Source: Candidatus Thiovulum stygium (GTDB lineage Bacteria > Campylobacterota > Campylobacteria > Campylobacterales > Thiovulaceae). Taken from it: a stretch of DNA of 64,000 nucleotides. The position numbers and the translations under genes are program-made. The stretch spans positions 948,001-1,012,000 of the forward strand of contig CP091137.1 of NCBI GenBank assembly GCA_021582295.1, read 5' to 3'. Every line of letters starts with the position of its first letter. Position 1 is the first letter of the stretch. The notes beneath the pieces are model-generated. The model was not told where the DNA came from. It did not search any database and worked only from the letters and a program-made list of their open reading frames with translations. Below, piece by piece: positions 33,706-43,556 of this stretch.

Positions 33706-34226
33706 TATAAAATTACTCCATTTATTATATTTATTAAATATATAGTTAAAGAACTTAATAAACCTGCGACTATTCCAGCAAGAATATCATCTCCCATAAC
33801 TCCTAAACCGCCATCAACATCGCGATCTATTTTGCCAATTAAAGATGGTTTCCAAATATCAAATAGTCTAAATAAAAAGAACGATAATATTATTTGCTGA
33901 AAAATAGGATCTCTAAAATTTATAAGATTTTCAAAAGTAATTATTGAACCAGGAGCAAGTGAAAGAGCTAACCACATTCCGACAAGTTCATCTATAACGA
34001 TTTTGCCAGAATCATGAATACCAGAATCTTTTTCGTAAATATCTATTTGACGAATTGCAATAATAGATATTAAAACTGATAAAAGAGCTAAAGTTAAAGG
34101 TGAAAATAGCATTAATATAGCTATTCCAAAAGGTAGTGCAACTAAAGAACCAACTGTTCCAGAAGCAATTGGAGAGAGTCCGCTTCCGCCAACACTCAAA
34201 AATAGTAATCTCCAAGTAAATTTCAT
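33705..34226 (-). CDS. pgpA: Phosphatidylglycerophosphatase A PgpA
   Basis: 173 residues from ATG 34226, chosen because TTGGAG lies 9-14 bases upstream; an in-frame TTG at 34241 is less likely. Three to four membrane segments are present with the conserved SGTVGSLVALPFG and DELVGMWLAL motifs (catalytic acidic residues) and DGGLGVMGDDILAGI near the end. It dephosphorylates phosphatidylglycerol phosphate. First gene of the operon. Confidence 0.94.
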   Translation of the reverse strand: MKFTWRLLFLSVGGSGLSPIASGTVGSLVALPFGIAILMLFSPLTLALLSVLISIIAIRQIDIYEKDSGIHDSGKIVIDELVGMWLALSLAPGSIITFENLINFRDPIFQQIILSFFLFRLFDIWKPSLIGKIDRDVDGGLGVMGDDILAGIVAGLLSSLTIYLINIINGVIL

Positions 34227-34326
34227 ATAAATATACTCCAAAAAGTTTATTGAAATTCTACTAGTTTTTTACTTTTATTGATTTTATAGAAAGTTATAAA
34301 ATGTAATTTAGCGGATATCTTTGTGC

Positions 34327-34332
34327 TATAAT
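34327..34332 (+). promoter_or_regulatory. Probable accB promoter (-10)
   Basis: TGCTATAAT, an extended -10, 76 bp upstream of accB in the divergent pgpA-accB gap, with no clear -35. Confidence 0.6.
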
Positions 34333-34408
34333 TGAAAAAATTAGACATAATATAGTAATATTTTTCGCTATATATGTAGTATTTGCAACTTAAAAATAAG
34401 AGGACAAT

Positions 34409-34864
34409 ATGAGCTTTGAAGAGATAAGAGAGTTAATCAAAATATTCGCTGAAAGCACAATCTCTAAGTTATCAATTAAACAAAATGATACAGAGATAGC
34501 CTTAGAAAAAGGGGGCATCCCCATTGATATCGCACCTGTTGTTGTTCAACATCAACAGTCTATTAAACAAAATGAAAAAGTCCAACATCAAAATGAAAAT
34601 CAAAATGAATTAGAAAGTAAAATAAATCTAACTTTAAATTCACCAATGGTTGGAACTTTTTATAGTTCTCCAGCTCCAAATGCTCAATCGTTTGTTAAAG
34701 TTGGTGATAAAGTTACTAAAGGTCAAACTATTGGTATTCTTGAAGCTATGAAAATTATAAATGAATGGGAAGCTGACTTTAACTGCAAAATAGTTAAATT
34801 TCTTGTTGAAGATGGTCGTCCCGTTGAATATGGAACTCCAATATTTGAAGTTGAGAAAATTTAA
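34409..34864 (+). CDS. accB: Biotin carboxyl carrier protein AccB
   Basis: 151 residues. An N-terminal helix (SFEEIRELIKIFAESTISKL), a Gln/Asn-rich linker and a C-terminal biotinyl domain (residues ~75-151) are present, with the biotin-accepting lysine in LEAMKIIN. Carrier subunit of acetyl-CoA carboxylase. RBS GAGGA. The accC start overlaps its stop. The biotin ligase gene birA is in this window at 50741. Confidence 0.97.
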   Translation: MSFEEIRELIKIFAESTISKLSIKQNDTEIALEKGGIPIDIAPVVVQHQQSIKQNEKVQHQNENQNELESKINLTLNSPMVGTFYSSPAPNAQSFVKVGDKVTKGQTIGILEAMKIINEWEADFNCKIVKFLVEDGRPVEYGTPIFEVEKI

Positions 34865-36210
34865 TGACTAATAAATTAAAAAGAATCTTAATTGCAAATC
34901 GTGGCGAAATCGCACTTAGAGCTTTAAGAACTTTTAAAGAAATGGGTAAAGAAGTTGTTGTTGTTTATTCAACAGCAGATCGCGAAGCTCTATATGTCAA
35001 AATGGCAGACGTTTCGATTTGTATTGGTTCTGAAAAAAGTATTAATAGTTATTTAAATATTCCTGCAATTATTTCAGCTGCCGAAATTGCTGAAGCTGAT
35101 GCTATTTTTCCAGGTTACGGTTTTCTAAGTGAAAATGAATCTTTTGCTGAAGTCTGCACTCATCATAATATTAAATTTATGGGTCCAAGACCAGAAACTA
35201 TGGTTTTAATGAGTGATAAAAGCAAAGCTAAAGATGTCATGAAAAAAGCTGGAATTCCAGTTATTCCTGGATCTGATGGAGCTTTAAAAGGTGTAGCTGA
35301 TGCAAAAGCTAGAGCAAAAGAAATCGGTTATCCTGTTATTATGAAAGCTTCAGCTGGTGGTGGCGGTCGTGGAATGCGAGTTGTTGAAGGAGAAGCTGAT
35401 ATCGAAAATTTATTTTTGGCAGCAGAAAGTGAAGCTTTAAATGCTTTTGGTGATGGAACTATTTATATGGAAAAATATATAAAAAGTCCAAGACATATTG
35501 AAGTTCAAGTTTTAGGTGATTCTCACGGTAATGTAATTCATATTGGAGAACGAGATTGTTCTCTTCAAAGAAGACATCAAAAACTTGTCGAAGAAACTCC
35601 TGCAACTGTTCTTGATGAGGTAACTCGTCAAAATCTTCTCGATACAGCCGTTAGTGCAGCAAAATTTATCGATTATGAAGGTGCTGGAACTTTCGAATTT
35701 TTAGTTGATTCTGATAAAAATTTTTATTTTATGGAGATGAATACTAGACTTCAAGTTGAACATACTGTTAGTGAAATGGTAAGTGATTTAGATATCATTG
35801 AACTTATGGTAAAAATTGCTGAAGGTGAAAAATTACCTCATCAAAATGAGATAATTCTAAAAGGTCATTCAATCGAATGTCGAATTACTGCTGAAGATCC
35901 AAAAACTTTTATTCCGTCTCCTGGTCAAGTTACAAAATGGATTCTACCAGGTGGTAAAGATGTTCGAATTGATACTCATGTTTATCAAAATTATACTGTT
36001 CCACCACATTATGATTCGATGATTGGCAAATTAATAGTTCGAGCTGAAACTCGAGAAAAAGCTATTATTAAAATGTATCGAGCTTTAAATGAATTTAAAG
36101 TTGAAGGTATTAAAACAACGATACCATTTCATAAAGAAATTATGATGAATGCAGATTTTTTAAATAACAATTATGATACTAAATATCTTGAAAGGAAAAA
36201 AATTAAATGA
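34864..36210 (+). CDS. accC: Biotin carboxylase AccC, first copy
   Basis: 448 residues with intact ATP-grasp motifs: RILIANRGEIALRALRTFKE, the glycine loop KASAGGGGRGMRVV, HIGERDCSLQRRHQK and FMEMNTRLQVEHTVSEMV. Carboxylates biotin on AccB using bicarbonate and ATP. It overlaps accB by one base and the second accC by four bases (ATGA), giving a translationally coupled trio. Confidence 0.97.
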   Translation: MTNKLKRILIANRGEIALRALRTFKEMGKEVVVVYSTADREALYVKMADVSICIGSEKSINSYLNIPAIISAAEIAEADAIFPGYGFLSENESFAEVCTHHNIKFMGPRPETMVLMSDKSKAKDVMKKAGIPVIPGSDGALKGVADAKARAKEIGYPVIMKASAGGGGRGMRVVEGEADIENLFLAAESEALNAFGDGTIYMEKYIKSPRHIEVQVLGDSHGNVIHIGERDCSLQRRHQKLVEETPATVLDEVTRQNLLDTAVSAAKFIDYEGAGTFEFLVDSDKNFYFMEMNTRLQVEHTVSEMVSDLDIIELMVKIAEGEKLPHQNEIILKGHSIECRITAEDPKTFIPSPGQVTKWILPGGKDVRIDTHVYQNYTVPPHYDSMIGKLIVRAETREKAIIKMYRALNEFKVEGIKTTIPFHKEIMMNADFLNNNYDTKYLERKKIK

Positions 36211-37547
36211 AAACTCTTAATAAAATTTTAATCGCAAATCGTGGAGAAATAGCTCTTAGAGCTTTGAGAACTATAAAAGAACTTGGTAAAAAAGCTATTG
36301 TTGTATATTCTAATGCTGATAAAGATGCAAGTTATATAAAAATGGCAGATCAAGCTATTGCAATAGATTCTCCTGATAAAAAAACAAATAGCTATTTAGA
36401 TATCGAAGCAATTATTTCAGCAGCAAAAAATTCAGGTGCTGATGCAATTTTTCCTGGTTATGGCTTTCTAAGTGAAAATGAAGATTTTGCAACAGCTTGT
36501 GAGCAAAATGGAATTAAATTTATGGGTCCTCGAGCTGAAACTATGGTTTTAATGGGCGACAAAAGTAAAGCTAAAGATGTCATGAAAGAGGCAGGAATGC
36601 CTGTAATTATGGGTTCGAATGGAGCTTTAAAAGATGTAGCTGATGCTATGCAACTTGCAAAAGAGATCGGTTATCCAGTTATTATTAAAGCTGCAGCTGG
36701 TGGAGGCGGTCGAGGTATGCGAGTTGTTGAAGCTGAAGTTGATCTCGAAAGTTTATATCAATCTGCTGAACGAGAAGCTAAAAGCTTTTTCGGTGATGGA
36801 ACTCTATATATGGAAAAATATATTAAAGGTCCAAGACATATTGAAGTTCAAGTTGTTGGTGATTCTCAGGGCAATGTAATTCATGTTGGCGAACGAGATT
36901 GTTCTCTTCAACGACGACATCAAAAAGTTATCGAAGAGAGTCCCGCAACTATTCTTGATGAGGTAACTCGAGAAAGACTTTTATCAACAGCAGTTAAAGC
37001 AGCTAAATATATTAAATATGAAGGTGCTGGAACTTTTGAATTCTTAGTTGATTCAAGTAGAAATTTTTATTTTATGGAAATGAATACTAGACTTCAAGTT
37101 GAACATACTGTTAGTGAAATGGTAAGCAGTTTAGATTTAATCGAATTAATGATAAATGTTGCAGAAGGCAAAGAATTACCAGCTCAAGAATCTATCGTTT
37201 TAAAAGGTCATTCAATCGAATGTCGAATTACTGCTGAAGATCCAAAAACTTTCTTCCCATCTCCAGGTAAAGTTACAAAATGGATGTTACCAGGTGGAAA
37301 AGATGTTCGAACAGATACTCATGTTTATCAAGATTTTACAATTACACCATATTATGATTCAATGATTGGTAAATTAATTGTTTATGCTGAAACACGAGAA
37401 AAAGCTATCAAAAAAATGTATCGAGCTTTAAATGAGTTCCAAATTGAAGGAATTAAATCAACATTGCCGTTTCATCGAGAAATGATGTTGAATCCAGATT
37501 TTCATTCAAATAATTATGATACAAAATATATCGAAAGAAAAAAATAA
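36207..37547 (+). CDS. accC: Biotin carboxylase AccC, tandem paralog
   Basis: 446 residues, roughly three-quarters identical by eye to the preceding protein and with all catalytic motifs (KAAAGGGGRGMRVV, HVGERDCSLQRRHQK, FMEMNTRLQVEHTVSEMV). Both copies look functional. It could serve another biotin enzyme such as a pyruvate or oxaloacetate carboxylase, but no transcarboxylase subunit is nearby. A hairpin terminator follows. Confidence 0.95.
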   Translation: MKTLNKILIANRGEIALRALRTIKELGKKAIVVYSNADKDASYIKMADQAIAIDSPDKKTNSYLDIEAIISAAKNSGADAIFPGYGFLSENEDFATACEQNGIKFMGPRAETMVLMGDKSKAKDVMKEAGMPVIMGSNGALKDVADAMQLAKEIGYPVIIKAAAGGGGRGMRVVEAEVDLESLYQSAEREAKSFFGDGTLYMEKYIKGPRHIEVQVVGDSQGNVIHVGERDCSLQRRHQKVIEESPATILDEVTRERLLSTAVKAAKYIKYEGAGTFEFLVDSSRNFYFMEMNTRLQVEHTVSEMVSSLDLIELMINVAEGKELPAQESIVLKGHSIECRITAEDPKTFFPSPGKVTKWMLPGGKDVRTDTHVYQDFTITPYYDSMIGKLIVYAETREKAIKKMYRALNEFQIEGIKSTLPFHREMMLNPDFHSNNYDTKYIERKK

Positions 37548-37582
37548 TCTAACTTTTTAAATATCTCTTCTTTACTTCAAAG

Positions 37583-37611
37583 TTATGGAACAGTTTATAG
37601 CTGTTCCATAA
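37583..37611 (+). terminator. Hairpin after the accBCC operon
   Basis: TTATGGAACAG-loop-CTGTTCCATAA is a perfect 11-bp stem followed by TATTAAAAT. Terminator-like, although the T-tract is short. Confidence 0.7.
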
Positions 37612-37628
37612 TATTAAAATGGATAAAA

Positions 37629-37809
37629 ATGTTACTAGACTTTAATAATTTAAACGAAACAGATAGAGAAAAATATCTTTGCATCAGCACTTTTTTGCAC
37701 ACTCTATAAACATATCAATTTAGAAATAGAAACTCAACAACTTATATTAGAAATTAAATATAGATATATTTCTGATATAAATTCAAAACAAATAATCAGA
37801 GGATTTATA
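37629..37809 (+). pseudogene. Possible frameshifted small gene upstream of the arsC-like gene
   Basis: ATG 37629 reads MLLDFNNLNETDREKYLCIS and stops after 26 codons. One frame over, the reading continues YKHINLEIETQQLILEIKYR and on in phase with the gene at 37810. It may be a small broken gene or spurious; no family recognised. Confidence 0.3.
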
Positions 37810-38226
37810 ATGGCAAATAAAAACAGAGTTCTAATTTTATGCACAGGTAATAGCTGTAGGTCTATTATGGCTGAAGCTATTTTAAATAAATTATTAGGTG
37901 ATTGGCTTGAATGCGAAAGTGCTGGAGTCAATTTCAGTGGTAAAGTTAATCAAAATGCTAAAAAAGTTCTTGAAGAAAATAGTGCTTGGCAAGAAAATTA
38001 TTATTCAAAATCTATAAATGATGCTATAGGTAGAGATTTTGATTTAGTTGTTACTGTTTGCGATGGAGCAAAAGAGGTTTGTCCAATTTTTCCAAAAGCT
38101 GTTCCAAAAATTCATGTTGGTTTTGTTGATCCCGATGGGAAAGAATTTGAAGTTTTTAGAGATTTATATAATTTAATTATTCAAAATTTAGTTCCAACTA
38201 TTCAAAAATATTTTAATAAAATATAA
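37810..38226 (+). CDS. arsC: Low-molecular-weight phosphatase-type arsenate reductase
   Basis: 138 residues. The P-loop LCTGNSCRSIMAEAILN is the CX5R signature of LMW tyrosine phosphatases. Cysteines later in the chain (VVTVCDGAKEVCP) match the redox relay of thioredoxin-coupled ArsC. It reduces arsenate to arsenite if functional as such. No arsB, acr3 or arsR gene is adjacent, and holA follows after 2 bp, so the physiological role is less certain than the family. Confidence 0.85.
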   Translation: MANKNRVLILCTGNSCRSIMAEAILNKLLGDWLECESAGVNFSGKVNQNAKKVLEENSAWQENYYSKSINDAIGRDFDLVVTVCDGAKEVCPIFPKAVPKIHVGFVDPDGKEFEVFRDLYNLIIQNLVPTIQKYFNKI

Positions 38227-38228
38227 TT

Positions 38229-39200
38229 ATGTATCAAAGAGACTTAGATTCTTTATTAAATAAAAAAGAGATTCCAAAATCATTAGCACTTTTTGGAGTT
38301 TCTTTTTATCACATAGACTTATATTTAAAAAAAATTATTGAAATATTAAAACCAGATGATATAAATGTTTTTTATAATTTTGACTATGAATTTGCCAAAG
38401 TAAGATCAGCTCTTTCTGGAGGCTCTCTTTTTTCAAATTCAACTCTTGTTGTATTAAAAACCGAAGAAAATATAAAACAAAATGAATTAAAAAATTTGGT
38501 TTCAATGGCAAATAGTAGCGAATCAAACTGGTTTTTATATTTGCATTATGAGGATAATAGAGAAATAGAAAATAGTTTTGATAAATTCGTTAGATTCTTC
38601 AAACCAGATGATAATGAAGTTTTTAAAATTATTTCTCTTGAAACAAAAACTAGAAAACTATTTTTAGATGAACAAGCTACTATTGAATTAATCGATAGAA
38701 CTGATGGTGAAATTTATACTATTATTAATGAACTTGATAAATTAAAAAATCTTAATAAAAATAATATATCTAAAAAAGATATTGAAGAAAATGTTTTAAT
38801 TAAAGGTAGTTTTCAAACTGAAGATGGAATTGAAATTATTCCAAAGTTTTTTGAGACAAAAAATATAAATACAGTTATTAATTTTATTGATAAAAATAAT
38901 GGTGATTATTTAGAATTTTTTGCATTTTTAAATAAATTTTTATGGGATATTTATCTTTTCAAAAATGCAATTCATTCAAATCAGAATCCAATAAATTCTA
39001 TGTTAGTTCTTGGAATTAAATTACCTCCAAAAATTGAAAATAACAGAATAGAATTAGCTAAAAAAATATCGTTTAAGACTATTAGTAAAATGTTATATTT
39101 TTCGATGAATGCTGAATCGCAATTAAAAAGTGGCAAATATGGAAATCGCGAAAGCTTATCTATATCTATATTGAGTGAAATAGAAAAATTATTTAAATAG
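38229..39200 (+). CDS. holA: DNA polymerase III delta subunit HolA
   Basis: 323 residues, matching the family length, with the divergent AAA+-like layout of delta: N-terminal YQRDLDSLLNKKEIPKSLAL, a central LIDRTDGEIYTIINELDKLK helix (the usual lid region) and a helical C-terminal collar domain. Clamp-loader subunit. Starts 2 bp after the arsC-like gene. Identity rests on overall pattern and context; conservation is low in this family. Confidence 0.85.
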   Translation: MYQRDLDSLLNKKEIPKSLALFGVSFYHIDLYLKKIIEILKPDDINVFYNFDYEFAKVRSALSGGSLFSNSTLVVLKTEENIKQNELKNLVSMANSSESNWFLYLHYEDNREIENSFDKFVRFFKPDDNEVFKIISLETKTRKLFLDEQATIELIDRTDGEIYTIINELDKLKNLNKNNISKKDIEENVLIKGSFQTEDGIEIIPKFFETKNINTVINFIDKNNGDYLEFFAFLNKFLWDIYLFKNAIHSNQNPINSMLVLGIKLPPKIENNRIELAKKISFKTISKMLYFSMNAESQLKSGKYGNRESLSISILSEIEKLFK

Positions 39201-39266
39201 TTTTATTTTTTAGTCAATGAAATCAAAAATGTTAAAATTAATAAAAATATAAATTCTGGAAAACAT

Positions 39267-40184
39267 ATGTACAAAACAGATAATATCTTATCACTTATAG
39301 GAAATACTCCTTTAATTGAACTAGAAGGAATTTCGCATAATTGCGAAATAAGAGCGAAATGTGAATTTTTAAATCCGTTTGGTTCTATTAAAGATAGAGT
39401 TGCACTTAATATTATTAAAACTGGTATTCATAATGGCTCTATAAATCAAAATTCATTAATAATCGAAGCAACAAGTGGAAACACTGGAATTGCACTTGCA
39501 GGAATTGGTAAGACACTTGGTTTGCGAGTTGCTATCGTTATGCCAGAATCAATGAGTCGCGAAAGACGAGCAATTATCAAACAACTTGGAGCTGAACTTA
39601 TTTTGACTCCAGCACATTTGGGAATGGCGGGAGCTGTTACAAAAGCCAATGAAATTGCTCTTTTAGAAACTAAAGCTTTTTTATCTGATCAATTTAATAA
39701 TCCTGCAAATCCTGAAATTCATTTTAAGACAACTGGAAAAGAGATTTGGGAACAAACAGTAGGTAAAATCGATATTTTTGTTGTTGGAATTGGTACAGGT
39801 GGAACTATTTCTGGAGTTGGCAAATATCTAAAAAGTAAAAATCCGAAAATTCAAATAATTGCCGTTGAACCTTTAGAATCTGCAATTTTATCTGGTGGAA
39901 ATCCTTCACTACATAAAATTCAAGGAATTGGTTCAGGTTTTATTCCAAAGAATCTCGATCCATCAGTTATTGATGAGGTTATACAAATTTCAGGTGATGA
40001 TGCAATTCGCGAATCTCGAGAATTAGGTAAAACAAATGGCATTCTTGTTGGAATTTCGAGTGGTGCAAATATTTTAGCTTCAAAGATTGTTGCAAATAGA
40101 TTTGAGAATATGAATAAAAAAATAGTGACAATTTTGAATGATAGTGGTGAAAGATATACAAGCACTGAACTTTTTAATTATTAA
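39267..40184 (+). CDS. cysK: Cysteine synthase CysK/CysM
   Basis: 305 residues. PLP-dependent beta-family enzyme: the lysine motif NPFGSIKDRVALNII, the substrate loop EATSGNTGIALAGIGKTLGL and the phosphate cup GIGTGGTISGVGKYL are intact. It forms cysteine from O-acetylserine and sulfide. Preceded by its own 66-bp gap. Confidence 0.96.
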   Translation: MYKTDNILSLIGNTPLIELEGISHNCEIRAKCEFLNPFGSIKDRVALNIIKTGIHNGSINQNSLIIEATSGNTGIALAGIGKTLGLRVAIVMPESMSRERRAIIKQLGAELILTPAHLGMAGAVTKANEIALLETKAFLSDQFNNPANPEIHFKTTGKEIWEQTVGKIDIFVVGIGTGGTISGVGKYLKSKNPKIQIIAVEPLESAILSGGNPSLHKIQGIGSGFIPKNLDPSVIDEVIQISGDDAIRESRELGKTNGILVGISSGANILASKIVANRFENMNKKIVTILNDSGERYTSTELFNY

Positions 40185-40311
40185 ATAAATTATTATTTAT
40201 ATAAGAGTTTTTAAAAATGTAGTTTTTGATAAAATTAAAAGTTTAAATTCAAATTTACTCTCATATATTTTTATAATATCTATAAAAGTGTATAGAGAAG
40301 AAGGACTTTTA

Positions 40312-42509
40312 ATGAAACAATTTTTCAATGTTGAAGAGAGTGAATGGAATGTATCGAAGATATCGATAGCGATTCTATTTACTTTCATTTTTTCAGTATC
40401 ACTCCGTTACATTTGGGTTGATCAATTTAAAGATGTCGAAGCTTTTAAATGGCTTGGACAAATTATGATTAATACAAATGACGGTTACTATTTTGCCGAA
40501 GGTGCAAGAGATATTTTAGCTGGTGGACATCAAGAAAATGATGGTTCGCCAATTCATGAACCTGCATCGCAAATAACAGCACTTTTTGCAAAAATTTTAC
40601 CTTTTAGTTTTGAAACTATTATTTTATGGCTACCTGCTTTTCTTGGATCACTTCTTGTTATACCACTTATATTAATTGGACAAACTTTAAAACAACCTTT
40701 AATGGGAGTTATTGGAGCATTGGTTGGCTCGATAGCATATAGCTATTATAATAGAACTATGGTTGGTTATTATGATACAGATATGCTTTCTATAGTTTTA
40801 CCAACTTTTATGCTTTGGGGAATAATCGCATATTTAAAAACTACAGAAGATAGATTTTTAATAATTGCACCTACATTTTTAGTATTATATTTAGCTTGGT
40901 ATGGACAAGGTGTTTCATTAGCTCTTGCAACTATTGGCTTTTTATTTTTATATACTTTAGTTTTTCATAGACGAGATTTTGGAAATTATAAATTATTATC
41001 TCTTTTATTTGTAGCTTTAACTCCTCTAAATCCAGTTATAAAAATAGCTTTAATTTTAGTAATTTTTACAATATTTCACTATCTTGAAAATTCAAAAAGT
41101 TTTGCAAGAAAAAAAGAGCCAAAACCTGAAGACACAACAATTCAAACAACCGTTATCTTAAAAAAGAAGATGACATTAATGACAAACTTGATCAAGCTCT
41201 TTTACATAAAATTACTATTAGTATATTTATAGCATCTGGCATCGGTTTAATGTTTTCTGGATCATTTGACTATGTATATTATTTACTAAAAAGTTATGTT
41301 TTTCGCGAAGAGAGTGCTGTAACAAATAGTTTTCATTTTTATAATGTTGCTCAAACTGTTCGAGAAGCTGGTTCAATTCCTTTTGATGTTTTCGCTGAAA
41401 GAATAAGCGGACATATGCTAACTTTCTGGATTGCAACTATTGGAATAATTTTATTAATGTTTAAATATCGCGAAATGACAATTGCATTGCCAATGATTGC
41501 TCTAGGATATTTAGCTTATAACAGTGGTTTAAGATTTACAATTTATGCGGTACCTGTTTATGCTCTTGGTTTGGGTTATATAATAGCTATTATAGTTAAA
41601 GATTTCCAATCTAAATATTTAAAATATAGTTTTGCAGTAATTTTAACAGCTTTAGCAATATATCCAAATTATATACATATTCAAGAATATAAAGTTCCAG
41701 TTGTATTTAATAGCAATGAAATTGCAGTTCTTGATCAATTAAAATATACAGCTAAACGAGAAGATTATGCAATTGCTTGGTGGGATTATGGTTATCCAAT
41801 TCGTTTTTATTCTGATGTTAAAACTCTTGTTGATGGTGGGGGACATTCAGGTGAAGCAAATTATCCTGTAAGTTTTGCACTTATGCGAAAACCCGTTGAA
41901 TCTGCAAATATGAGTCGTTTTGCTGTTGAATATCGAGAACAAAACAAATATTCTATTGAAACAATGATAAAAGATTTAAATTTTTCAACTTCAAATGAGT
42001 TTATCAAAGCACTAGAAACTAATATTACACTTCCTAATAAGACTAAAGATATATATTATTATTTACCTTTAAGAATGCTTGATATTTTTCCAACTGTGGC
42101 ACTATTTTCTAATATAGATTTAAATACAGGAAATCAGATGATTAAACCATTCTTTTATCAAACTGGCTCTTTTGCTGATCGAGGTGGAGAGATTGATTTA
42201 GCAAATGGTATTGTCTTTGATAAAACCAAGGCAGTTATAAAAATAAGTGGTAGAGAAATGCCTATCGATTCGTTTTATATAACTCAATATGATAATAGTG
42301 GAAAATTATTAACTACTCGTCTTCAAAGTCGTGCAGGTGCAAATATATCTATAATTTATATGAAAAATTATAATAGAATTTTGGTTGTTGATAACTTTAC
42401 ATTAAATTCTGCTTATTTTCAACTTTTCATTCTTGAGACATATTCTCGCGAATTATTTGAACCAGTTATTTTGACTCCGATTGCAAAAGTTTTCAAACTT
42501 AAAAAATAA
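40312..42509 (+). CDS. pglB: Oligosaccharyltransferase PglB/STT3, split by a -1 frameshift at A AAA AAG
   Basis: ATG 40312 has GAAGGA upstream. The first frame (to 41232) carries the membrane domain with MINTNDGYYFAEGARDILAG and YYNRTMVGYYDTDMLSIVLP, both catalytic loops of PglB. The second frame (open from ~41166 to 42509) carries the rest of the membrane domain and the periplasmic domain with the WWDYGYPIRFYSDVKTLVDG motif. The frames meet exactly at A-AAA-AAG (41160-41166), the dnaX-type slippery heptamer. A -1 slip yields ~732 residues, close to Campylobacter PglB. Alternatives are an A-run deletion, phase variation or a sequencing error. The enzyme N-glycosylates periplasmic proteins. 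lptE follows. Confidence 0.88.
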
Positions 42510-42512
42510 AAT

Positions 42513-43055
42513 ATGACAGGTAAATTTAGTTCTAAATTTCCTATTTATATATTTATAACCATAATTTTTATTATTTTTAATAGTTGTGGTTATAAACCCT
42601 CATCTCATTATACAGATGAGGTTATTGGAAAAAAAATATATGCCTCTGTTTCTACTTTAATCGAAGAACCTGAAATCTCAATTCTAATTGAAGATGCACT
42701 TAAAGATGCTTTAAGAGTTCGTTTAAATGTTTCGTTTTCAGATAAAGAAAAATCAGATTCAACTTTACAACTTTCATTGAAAAAATTAGAATTCAAACCT
42801 CTTCAAACTGATGGAGGTTATACCGTTTTATATAGAACTGAATTAATATTAAAAGCTAGATTGTCTTTTATTAAAAATGGAATCAAACAAATTTCTAATT
42901 ATGATCTTGAAGGATTTTATGAATTTCCAGTTCGTTCAAGTGCATCTTTATCTTTAGCTTTAAAATTAGAAGCTGTCAAAATTTCAGCATTAAAAGCTCT
43001 TGATACACTTATTCCAAAATTAGCTCTTAGAGGAAGTATGGAAATTGAAAAATAG
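42513..43055 (+). CDS. lptE: LptE-like LPS-assembly lipoprotein
   Basis: 180 residues. A signal peptide ends in a lipobox-like FNSCGYKPS; the cysteine would be lipidated. The remainder has the alternating strand-helix pattern of LptE, the plug of the LptD translocon. Placement is by CGYKP motif, size and family resemblance. It starts 3 bp after pglB. Confidence 0.75.
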   Translation: MTGKFSSKFPIYIFITIIFIIFNSCGYKPSSHYTDEVIGKKIYASVSTLIEEPEISILIEDALKDALRVRLNVSFSDKEKSDSTLQLSLKKLEFKPLQTDGGYTVLYRTELILKARLSFIKNGIKQISNYDLEGFYEFPVRSSASLSLALKLEAVKISALKALDTLIPKLALRGSMEIEK

Positions 43056-43536
43056 TGATTTAGAAAAAAGATTTTTGGAACTCGAAAATCGTCTATCTTT
43101 ACTTGAAGAAAAATTATTAAGTTTAAATAAAATTTCTGAAATTAATGAACCTCATCAAGAACATAATTATAAAATAGAGCCTAAATTATATCTTGAATAT
43201 GATAATTTATATATAGAATTAAGAGATTTAAACAGTATTGATAATCTTTTGAACTATTTCGAAGCTCTTCAAAGAATTGGATATTTAAATAAAATTAAAT
43301 ATGCTGGGTTTGAAGAGTGGAGACTTCCAAATAAAAAAGAGTTAGAAAAATTAATGGAATTAACAGAATCTAATAATTTAATTATAATGCCAAATAAATT
43401 TCAACCAATTTTTTGGTCTTCAACTGAAGATTCAGAATCTCCTAAAGTTTGGGTAGCAAATTTTAAACATCGATATGGAAATTTTGCCTATAAACGACAT
43501 AGTTATTATTCGATTGCAGTTATAACTAAAAATTAA
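43045..43536 (+). CDS. DUF1566-like protein with N-terminal coiled coil
   Basis: 163 residues. A leucine heptad coiled coil (LEKRFLELENRLSLLEEKLL, residues ~4-25) is followed by a DUF1566 (Lcl C-terminal-like) module with the FEEWRLPNKKELEKLMEL and PIFWSSTEDSE motifs, often found in surface or regulatory proteins. Overlaps lptE by 11 bp. The same module occurs in the J-domain protein at 22821-23885. Function unknown. Confidence 0.8.
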   Translation: MKNSDLEKRFLELENRLSLLEEKLLSLNKISEINEPHQEHNYKIEPKLYLEYDNLYIELRDLNSIDNLLNYFEALQRIGYLNKIKYAGFEEWRLPNKKELEKLMELTESNNLIIMPNKFQPIFWSSTEDSESPKVWVANFKHRYGNFAYKRHSYYSIAVITKN

Positions 43537-43556
43537 AAATATAAAAAAGAGTATAA

